Position numbers and translations under genes: made by a program | Assembly: GCA_910576205.1 (NCBI GenBank) | Contig: CAJTHL010000019.1 | Location: forward strand, 23,378-87,377 | Origin: Clostridia bacterium | GTDB taxonomy: Bacteria; Bacillota; Clostridia; Lachnospirales; Lachnospiraceae | Length of the DNA: 64,000 bases | Direction: 5' to 3' | Notes under the pieces: generated by a model | What the model was told of the DNA's origin: nothing | Seen by the model: only the letters and a program-made list of their open reading frames with translations | Databases searched by the model: none | Part shown: one piece after another, positions 57,613-64,000 of the stretch | How positions within the stretch are numbered: position 1 is the stretch's first letter | Layout: each line of letters starts with the position of its first letter

Positions 57613-58511
57613 TTTGCCACCGCCTTTACCACAGTCCTGGTCATGTTAATAGCGCTCTGGGCCGCATAGACCGTACTCATGATGTTGGCCCTGGTGTTGG
57701 TATCCAGACCGAACTGCCCGGCAATCCTGGGCACCTCCCCGGCTGAGAGCATCAGCCCAAGCCCCAGAAGCGCATGGTCTTTCAGCACCATAAGACCGGC
57801 GATCAGGATCGTTGCCTGCAGAAAAGCTGTCAGACACAATCCAATGACCTGCTTGCACCAGCTGGTGAAGCCGTCCAGGTATCCCCTGGGGATACTGAAC
57901 ATGTAAAGGCTCCCCACCGCGATCTGGATCACCAGGATCCCGCCCCGCTTTAAGTTGGCAAAGAACACCTTGATGGTGGCGTATCCCATCATGATCAGGA
58001 TAAAGATCATCAGAATAGGGCTGGTGATCTCCGTCAGGCCGCCGAAAACACCGCCGCTGCTCATGACCTCCTCCAGACTCGCATCCTGCAGGGTGCCGAT
58101 GATGTTATTGGCAAGCGTGCCCACATCCGTTCCAAAGCCCGTGATCCCTGCTGTGAAGCTGGCCTGCAGGGATACGCACAGCTGGTAGAGCCGCACCGGC
58201 ACCACGGAAAACAGCCCCACTGCCAGAAATCCTTTCACGGCATTTAGGGCCGTATCTTTCACGCTGTCCCTGCCGGACTGGTATTCGATGCCGCACTCAA
58301 ACACAGCCACCACAAGTCCTACCCCGTACAGCGCCCATCCAAACTGGAAAAAGAACTGCACGATTGCCTGGACCCAGGCCATCTCAAACAGCTCCGCTCC
58401 CATATTTCCCATGGCGGAAAAAAAGTTCCCAAGGAACCCGATGATCTGCCCGTAGATCCAGTCCACGATCTGCCCAAGGACCGTTTCCGCCACAAAATCC
58501 CATATAAACAT
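57609..58511 (-). CDS. VirB6/TrbL-like protein (second module)
   Basis: A 300-residue polytopic membrane protein with about six helices (FFFQFGWALYGVGLVVAVFE; ITSPILMIFILIMMGYATIK; FLQATILIAGLMVLKDHALL). It is the second VirB6-type protein in the window and is not closely similar to the one at 42595-43458. ATG 58511 is the first Met after AAAGGAGG. It forms the inner channel of the second T4SS. Confidence 0.8.
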   Translation of the reverse strand: MFIWDFVAETVLGQIVDWIYGQIIGFLGNFFSAMGNMGAELFEMAWVQAIVQFFFQFGWALYGVGLVVAVFECGIEYQSGRDSVKDTALNAVKGFLAVGLFSVVPVRLYQLCVSLQASFTAGITGFGTDVGTLANNIIGTLQDASLEEVMSSGGVFGGLTEITSPILMIFILIMMGYATIKVFFANLKRGGILVIQIAVGSLYMFSIPRGYLDGFTSWCKQVIGLCLTAFLQATILIAGLMVLKDHALLGLGLMLSAGEVPRIAGQFGLDTNTRANIMSTVYAAQSAINMTRTVVKAVAK

Positions 58512-58562
58512 AGGTCTGCCTGTTCCTCCTTTCTTTTCCCGGAGACCAAAACACATGGACTG

Positions 58563-59234
58563 TCAGGACATGTCCATCCCCTGCCCGACACCATATTTCC
58601 AGCACAGCCTGGGGACGATCCCCGGCAGTATCTCCCTGTTCCAGCAGCTGCTGATGTCCGGTCTCAGTTCCACTTCCGAAAGGATCTCATCTTTTTCCTT
58701 TTCCCCAAGGGGATATGCGTCAATCTCCTGATAGGCATCATTTCTATATTCCAGCACCCGCAGATAGCCTTCTGCACTGGTCTGCCCTTCGCTTCCGATC
58801 CACGTTAGATAGTCTTTCAGGACGGATGCCAGCCCTTTCGTCTCTATCTCTTTTTTCTGTCCATAGGCATATAAGGCAACATATCCATAACCTTCAAAAT
58901 CTGCTCCTTCTTTCGGGATCTCCACCTCCGCCAGGGAATCCGGATCCTGGAGCACCTGCATATACACATCCTTTCCCTGGGAGATCAGCCAGGAACGGAA
59001 ATCCATAAATCCATCATCCGTACAGTGGGTACCCGTAGCCGCACAGGCCGCCCACAGATCGTTCCTGTCTGCAAGCTGCATATATACACCCTTGATCTCA
59101 TGCCATCTGGCGATGTCCGCAGCAGAATATTCCATCAGTTTCCTCTGGGTTGCTTCCAGAACAGCCTCCTGGTCACCATCCTCCACACATCGGTTGACTT
59201 CCCCGATCACCTTCCAGAATGTCTCTTTATCCAT
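58563..59234 (-). CDS. DUF4240 domain protein
   Basis: A 223-residue soluble protein. MDKETFWKVIGEVN at the start, the central RNDLWAACAATGTHCTDDGF followed by MDFRSWLISQGKDVYMQVLQ and DPDSLAEVEIP are the DUF4240 signature. ATG 59234 follows AAGGAGG. No activity is known for the family. It is cargo inside the second conjugation module. Confidence 0.82.
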   Translation of the reverse strand: MDKETFWKVIGEVNRCVEDGDQEAVLEATQRKLMEYSAADIARWHEIKGVYMQLADRNDLWAACAATGTHCTDDGFMDFRSWLISQGKDVYMQVLQDPDSLAEVEIPKEGADFEGYGYVALYAYGQKKEIETKGLASVLKDYLTWIGSEGQTSAEGYLRVLEYRNDAYQEIDAYPLGEKEKDEILSEVELRPDISSCWNREILPGIVPRLCWKYGVGQGMDMS

Positions 59235-59257
59235 ACCAGCCTCCTTTCCCCAGCCTG

Positions 59258-60115
59258 TCATAATGACAGACCGGGCATATGCATTTCTTTTTCGTCAGAT
59301 ACTATTTCTGATGTTCGCTCTTCTCCCATCCATCCCATCACTTCCCCATAAAAGAATTCTCCTTTCAGGATCTCTGTGGGCTGATGGGTCAGAGCACCCA
59401 TACACACCAGGGCAAACTCGTCTATCTGCACATTCCTTCCAGGCTCCTTTCCAGGATGGACAAAGTTATAGATATGGACGCCCACGACATTCCCTTTCGG
59501 GTTATCCCTGCATGCCATCTCCACAAAGTTATCCCCTTTCATATCCTCCAGGGTTTTATGCCCTGCGCAATTTGAAAATCCTGCCATTTTTCCGTCCACC
59601 AGTGTGTAAACCCTGGAGAAATACAGTGCTGCCCCATCCTTTGGAACATACGGCTCCATATCCTCCCGAAACGGATCAAACTTTCGAACGTATTCCTTTG
59701 CCGTAGTCAGTATCTCCATCCTCATGATTTCTTCCTGCCCCAGTTTTGGAAAGACCGGAACCCCGTGCAGTTCCCCTTCCCTAATCATTCCGGGAATCCT
59801 TTCACGGCTGCCTCCGCCTGTCAGAAACACAGCCGCCGCTTCCATTTCATAGGGATACAGACAGACCAGGGAGGAAAGGCCACAGATTTCCGCCGCCGCC
59901 TGTATGCCATGCTTTTCCTGCACCAGAAGAAATCCGGCACAGATGCTGTCCAGCCATTTCCCAACTGCCTGGTCTGTATCCGGCTCCACAACAAAGTCCA
60001 CATACTTTCCCCTCTCGACACATTCCCCTGCAAAGTCTGTCCATTTCAGGATATCCTCCTGACTGCATATGGGAAACCGGGTTTTTACTGCCTCCACGAA
60101 CACTTCTTTCCGCAT
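59258..60115 (-). CDS. Conserved protein, unknown function (second module)
   Basis: A 285-residue soluble protein starting at ATG 60115 after GGGAGG. The segment NPKGNVVGVHIYNFVHPGKE and ALYFSRVYTLVDGKMAGFSN suggest an alpha/beta fold. I cannot assign a family. It lies between the pilin-like gene and DUF4240. Confidence 0.65.
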   Translation of the reverse strand: MRKEVFVEAVKTRFPICSQEDILKWTDFAGECVERGKYVDFVVEPDTDQAVGKWLDSICAGFLLVQEKHGIQAAAEICGLSSLVCLYPYEMEAAAVFLTGGGSRERIPGMIREGELHGVPVFPKLGQEEIMRMEILTTAKEYVRKFDPFREDMEPYVPKDGAALYFSRVYTLVDGKMAGFSNCAGHKTLEDMKGDNFVEMACRDNPKGNVVGVHIYNFVHPGKEPGRNVQIDEFALVCMGALTHQPTEILKGEFFYGEVMGWMGEERTSEIVSDEKEMHMPGLSL

Positions 60116-60126
60116 ACACTCCTCCC

Positions 60127-60465
60127 CTAAATCCCTACAATGCCCCAGATATAAAGCGGGGCAGTCAGCATGAACACCAGGCAGGCGAAGAGGATCACCG
60201 GCGGAGCCCATTCGATCTGTCCGTGCTTGCGGTAGTCCATATAGGCCGTCCCCACCTTCACGAAGAACAGCACGGCCAGGATCAGGTCGATGGCCGGGAA
60301 CACCACCTTGTTGACCACAGTCTTGATCTGGGCCGATGCTGTGGTCCAGGTTCCTTCAATGGCCCCTGCCACATCCCCGGTCCCGGCTGCGAAGGCAGTG
60401 GTGGCAAACATCATCGCCAGGAGCAGGCTCACCGCCAGCATTGCCATCCATTTTTTCTTTCTCAT
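60127..60465 (-). CDS. VirB2-like pilin (DUF3852 type)
   Basis: A 112-residue protein: signal peptide ending AFAAG, then two membrane helices (VVFPAIDLILAVLFFVKV and PPVILFACLVFMLTAPLYIW) with a short polar turn. This is the VirB2/TrbC pilin layout and fits DUF3852 proteins of Clostridia ICEs. ATG 60465 follows AAGGAGG. It would form the pilus or channel lining of the second T4SS. Confidence 0.8.
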   Translation of the reverse strand: MRKKKWMAMLAVSLLLAMMFATTAFAAGTGDVAGAIEGTWTTASAQIKTVVNKVVFPAIDLILAVLFFVKVGTAYMDYRKHGQIEWAPPVILFACLVFMLTAPLYIWGIVGI

Positions 60466-60552
60466 TGATTTTTCCTCCTTTTTTCTGATGATCTGTTTTT
60501 GTTACATATGAAGTTCCAGCATGAAATCCTGCAGTTCCCCAGGATTCACTGC

Positions 60553-62253
60553 CTATAACGGATCCTGCGGGGCGATATGCCAGTCCATCCACAGATTTCC
60601 CCGTATACTGACGCTGTCCGACAGATTCATGGACAGCATCCCCGTTGGGGTCCAGCAATCAATCAGCCAGGTATAGGGAGTATTAACTCCCGTCCGGGTA
60701 CCAGATCGGCGTGAAATGGGTCCTCCTGCGGTAGGTGCTGTACTCATTTTCCTGGAATTCAAACTGCGCATGGTACCCGCTCCCGGTCCGTTCCAGGAGA
60801 CGCCAGAAGCGCCCGTACTGGAACTCCGGGAAATAGGTCACCGCATTCTGGGCCGGGGTCGTGGCCGAACTCTGGCTGGTACTTACCCTGGCTGTCACAG
60901 TTTCCTGGATCCCGTAACCGGACTTCAGCATGCTCCCGGAAGCTGTTGGATTCTTGCTATCCGGTGTGATTCCCATAGTGGCCGACAGGCTTGCATGATA
61001 GGTATCCAGGTCGAACTCCCACCAGCCATGGTCGCACCAGTAGCCATCATCCTCCCCTCTGCTGTGCCATACCCAGTGTTCCTGCCACCAGGGTCTCCAT
61101 ACGCTCCAGTCCGAAGAGGTTCTCTGCTCCTTTACCGGCATGGGAGCAGGCGTGAACCCGTCATTGCGGTCATCGGCCTGGGGATCCGGGGGTGGGTTCT
61201 GGTCCAGGTCCACGATGTTGGCAGTGATCACGCTCTTTTCCGCATGTCCCCTGCCAGTTACCGAAACGGTGATCTCCATCACCTGGGGTGTTGCCGGGGT
61301 GGTCCAGCGGATCCATACCAGCTGGCTGTCTCCGGAAGGGTAATACACGTTGTTCACCCGCATGGTCCGTCCGCCCACATGGAAGGTCACCGACACCGGA
61401 TGGTCCGGATCCGCCTGTCCTCCCTGCACCGTGACGGAAGTGATGACCTCCGTGTTCACCCGATATTCATAATCATAGGCCGTCACTTCCGGAGGGGTGA
61501 TCAACTCATTGAACCGGACGATGCCAAGGCCCAGGGAAAACTTTACCTCCTGGTTGGAATGGACGCCGGATCTGGGGCCGCTCCATGCCGGAATGCCCAG
61601 ATCTCCGGTCTCCAGAAACATGGACAGCGGCAGGTTCTGAAAGGCCACGGTGGGCAGCACCCTGCGGACGGCTCCCCGGTCACCTCATCATAACAGGCAG
61701 CCTCCGTGGCAGTCATGGCCACGTACACGCCTTGGAATTTCACATACATCACCGGCTCTAAGAACAGCTTATACCTGCCGCTGATCAGGGTGTCAAAATC
61801 CATCCCCGTCAGGCCGGCAATGCTGCGGATCACCTGCTCATCTGTGAAATAACTTTTGATCGCCTCAATGCTGGCTGCCCCAAGGCTTTTGGAGCTGATG
61901 ATCCTGGGCAGGGACTGTCCCGGATTCACATACTGATAGACCCCGGTATCTGGTGCAATCCCCTGCCCTCCCAGGTAGGAGATCTTGCACACCTTCCCAA
62001 AGGAATAGGCGATGTTGCTCAAACGCTTGTTGGTCAAGTCGATGGGCACGGTCACCGGAGTCCCTCCTTCCGCCTCCACCACAGTCACCCGCACACCCTC
62101 CATGCCAGGAGTCCAGCTGTTCTGGCTGGTCCCCTGCCCCATGCCCCCGCCTCCGTTGTCGATGTTCCCTTCCCCAACCGCATAGGCCGTGGAGGGAAAA
62201 AGCAGGGTCAACACCATAAATCCGATGAGCACCTTCTGAAAAATCTGTTTCAT
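60553..62253 (-). pseudogene. Secreted ICE protein broken by two single-base frameshifts
   Basis: One long gene read in three pieces. From ATG 62253 (AAGGAG upstream) a signal peptide ending STAYAVG starts the first piece. At the four-base C-run 61674-61677 (G-run on the coding strand) the frame shifts; one more G restores ...DEVTG-GAVRRVLPTVAFQN. The second piece runs to 60683, where one G fewer in 60689-60691 joins YPDG to VNTPYTWLIDCWT and the end at 60553. The protein would be about 567 residues, exported, with Trp-rich beta segments. Real decay or base-calling errors are both possible. Function unknown. Confidence 0.8.
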
Positions 62254-62302
62254 TCGGCTCCTTTCTGTCCGAATACCTATACTGCTTCGGACTGTCTCTC
62301 CG

Positions 62303-62333
62303 AAAAAAAGCACCGCCACTCATATGGCGATGC
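62303..62333 (-). terminator. Terminator after the DUF6550 gene
   Basis: On the minus strand GCATCGCC-ATATGAGT-GGCGGTGC followed by TTTTTTT. Confidence 0.85.
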
Positions 62334-62372
62334 CCTTTTCCCTGATCTTCTTTTTTCTGTCATGTCTCTTTA

Positions 62373-62978
62373 TCAGTCCATGGATCCAATCTTGTTTCCG
62401 TTCTCATACATGTCCCCGGCTGTAGTCCCCGAAGCGCCTCCGCCCTGGTTCTCCACCCATCCGAAGCCGGGGATGTAGATCTGCCCTCCGGAAGTGTCCC
62501 CGGCCTGCGGGGTCCCCTCTGGCACCACCGGCTCTTCCGGCCTGGTCCCTTCCTCATGCTCTTCCGGCATCGGCTTCCCGTCCACCATCTCCCCGTCAGG
62601 CTTCCTTGTGGGGTCGTGAAGGACCTCTTCCGGAACATTCTCCGGCTTTGTCACCTCCTGGAGCTTCTGCTCCTCTTTATCTGTCTGTGGCGGCAGGAAC
62701 TCCTCTTCCTTTTCCGTGCTTCCCGATTCCGTCTTCACCACCATTTCCTGATCTTCTGCCTCTGTATTGCCGCCCTCTGCTCCCTCCAGCCCGAAATCCA
62801 CCCTGTGCGGAAGGTCTGTCAGGATAACCGTGGGCTGCCCGGTCTCCTCTGGCAGAACAACATCCCCCGCTTTGGGCTGTTCCTTAAACTGTCCCCCGAT
62901 TGCCACTGCCAGTGCAATGCAGATAACTGCTCCGCCTACGATCATCATCCATTTTTTCTCTTTCCGATTCAGTTTCAT
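62373..62978 (-). CDS. DUF6550 family protein
   Basis: A 201-residue protein with a short basic start and one membrane helix (WMMIVGGAVICIALAVAIGG), then a long acidic and Pro-rich region. The C-terminal GGQIYIPGFGWVENQGGGAS and DMYENGNKIGSMD are the DUF6550 signature. These proteins are typical of ICE conjugation modules; the membrane anchor and extended outside tail suggest a wall-spanning role. Confidence 0.82.
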   Translation of the reverse strand: MKLNRKEKKWMMIVGGAVICIALAVAIGGQFKEQPKAGDVVLPEETGQPTVILTDLPHRVDFGLEGAEGGNTEAEDQEMVVKTESGSTEKEEEFLPPQTDKEEQKLQEVTKPENVPEEVLHDPTRKPDGEMVDGKPMPEEHEEGTRPEEPVVPEGTPQAGDTSGGQIYIPGFGWVENQGGGASGTTAGDMYENGNKIGSMD

Positions 62979-63091
62979 GCTGCTCCTCCTTTTTCATAAA
63001 TCCCAAGTCGCCATGTACCGGTATGCATTTCTTTGTACGACACAACATACCCGAAGTTTTTCCAAAAGTCCAGCATTATCGTATGGAATTT

Positions 63092-63631
63092 TCAGAATAC
63101 TTCAATATATCCCGCCTGTACCTTCAGACACATCCGAAGAGACGGAAACACTTTCCCGGCAAACCGCACCGGCACCTCCAACGTGACCATGGCATCCGCC
63201 TCGAAGCGCTGGGCATTCCGGGGATCCGATGGGGCCAGGGGCGCGTTCCGAATGGTCACCTGCAGGTCGGTGATCTTATATTCCAGCACTCCCTCCGCAT
63301 ATTTGACATGGGCACCGCCTTCTGAATGGGTACCCAACACCCGATCCAGCTCATAGTAAATGTCTCCGTCATCCACCGTGGCCTCAAAGCCGGAACCATC
63401 GCTTGTGTATCCCCCGGAATACCCTTCCCGCACCCCATGGTACACGTTGGCGTAATTGTCGTTGACCACCACCACGATGGCATCCTGCACCGCTTCCTTC
63501 ACGCCGGCAGCCATCAGGTTCAGACGCAGGTATTCCATGACCCCGCACAGGATCAAAAGCAGGGACAGGATTACGGCGATCACCAGAGGAAAGGACACTC
63601 CGCTCTCATCCCTGAAACATTTGGATCTATA
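63092..63631 (-). pseudogene. TadE-like pilin protein truncated at its 5' end by an IS
   Basis: About 178 codons remain. A prepilin-like start RDESGVSFPLVIAVILSLLL is followed by a TadE-like helix, VKEAVQDAIVVVVNDNYANV and a beta-rich region. The reading frame is open upstream of GTG 63598 up to 63631, where insertion sequence DNA begins and an in-frame stop appears. The original start codon is therefore lost. If GTG 63598 is used, the processed part could still be made. Confidence 0.7.
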
Positions 63632-63698
63632 CTATAAAAGTAGACACTATTCTGCACTATCTGTTATAATAAATTATACACAAAGAAGGAGGTTCCTT

Positions 63699-63986
63699 AT
63701 GGCCACTAACAGCTACACAAAATACGATGAAGATTTTAAAAAGTCTCTTGTCTCTTTACATCAAAATGGTAAAACACAAACCCAGCTCTGCAAGGAATAC
63801 GGCGTCTCCCAGTCCGCTCTCGGTAAATGGGTCAAACAATACTCTACGGTTGAGATGGACGACGGCGACGTCCTTACCGCCAAGCAGGTAAAGGAACTGC
63901 AAAAACGCAATGCCCAGCTCGAAGAGGAGAACCTTATCCTAAAAAAAGCGATTGCCATCTTCACGCCACACTCAAACAACGATTAG
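63699..63986 (+). CDS. IS3-family transposase OrfA
   Basis: A 95-residue protein. The N-terminal HTH (YDEDFKKSLVSLHQNGKTQT then CKEYGVSQSALGKWVKQYS) binds the IS ends. A leucine-zipper-like helix (KELQKRNAQLEEENLILKKA) follows. ATG 63699 follows AAGGAGG. Near the end lies an A7-G run at 63941-63948 for -1 frameshifting into orfB. Confidence 0.92.
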   Translation: MATNSYTKYDEDFKKSLVSLHQNGKTQTQLCKEYGVSQSALGKWVKQYSTVEMDDGDVLTAKQVKELQKRNAQLEEENLILKKAIAIFTPHSNND

Positions 63987-64000
63987 ACGCGGTTCATAAG
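63960..64000 (+). CDS. IS3-family transposase OrfB, start (partial)
   Basis: In the -1 frame relative to orfA the sequence reads HATLKQRLDAVHK and is open to the window end. In IS3 elements OrfB carries the DDE catalytic domain and is made by -1 frameshifting at an A-run; here A_AAA_AAA_G at 63941-63948 fits. Only the first codons are visible. Confidence 0.65.

Larger units (their letters stand above)
63632..64000 (+). mobile_element. IS3-family insertion sequence, left part
   Basis: The coding frame of the TadE-like gene ends near 63631 and AT-rich DNA starting with TATACTATAAAAGTAGACAC leads into an IS3-type orfA and the beginning of orfB. A TATAAT lies at 63664-63669. The right end is beyond the window. 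The exact left terminal repeat cannot be fixed without a second copy. Confidence 0.75.

Overview
The window comes from a low-to-mid GC Firmicute, most likely a gut Clostridia (Lachnospiraceae or Oscillospiraceae). The evidence is strong AAGGAGG-type ribosome binding sites, TTG and GTG starts, and gene families (CD1107, CD1108, CD1845, Maff2, PcfB, DUF4315, Cys-rich VLP/KTR, TnpX/V/W) typical of Tn1549-like and Tn4451-like elements of these bacteria. Almost all of it is mobile DNA in layers. No tRNA, rRNA or CRISPR array was seen.

Region 1 (1-8.2 kb) looks like cargo or flank. It holds the start of a copper ATPase, a Zn/Cd/Pb efflux pair (separate HMA protein plus a CadA-type ATPase lacking its own HMA domain) with two ArsR/SmtB sensors, a nitroreductase divergent from an HxlR regulator, a PEBP-family protein, and an AT-rich pair (DUF2971 protein plus an AbiJ-NTD3-like protein with a C-terminal PD-(D/E)XK nuclease) that looks like a phage-defence module.

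Region 2 (8.2-56.3 kb, almost all on the minus strand) is a Tn1549-like integrative conjugative element (ICE). Reading in the direction of transcription it has a replication/primase-like start (DUF6017, DUF3991-TOPRIM), polyvalent accessory proteins, the coupling protein VirD4 with PcfB, Maff2, VirB6, SpoVG, an MT-A70 methylase, PrgI, VirB4, a two-hydrolase wall-opening protein, surface proteins, thymidylate genes (ThyX, dUTPase), topoisomerase III, MobC and a MobP relaxase. Its largest gene encodes a thioester/Cna-B adhesin fused in one frame to the class B sortase that would anchor it.

Region 3 (9.99-19.49 kb, plus strand) is a Tn4451-type element nested in Region 2: TnpV, a TetR-controlled MFS exporter, regulators, MobC, relaxase, TnpW and the large serine recombinase TnpX. 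It sits inside a DUF3849 gene. Removing it with one copy of a 4-bp repeat restores that gene in frame, which fixes both ends to the base.

Region 4 (56.3-63.6 kb, minus strand) is part of a second, different conjugation module: TrsC/PrgI-like and TrsD-like proteins, a second VirB6-like protein, a VirB2-like pilin, DUF6550 and a TadE-like protein, plus a secreted protein broken by two single-G indels. It lacks its VirB4 and abuts a Fic gene cut inside its catalytic motif, so the two ICEs meet at a decayed junction. An IS3-family element (63.63 kb to the end) interrupts the TadE-like gene.

No integrase or attachment sites for the outer ICE were seen. The outer oriT is unknown, and a cluster of four perfect hairpins after the outer relaxase is a candidate.
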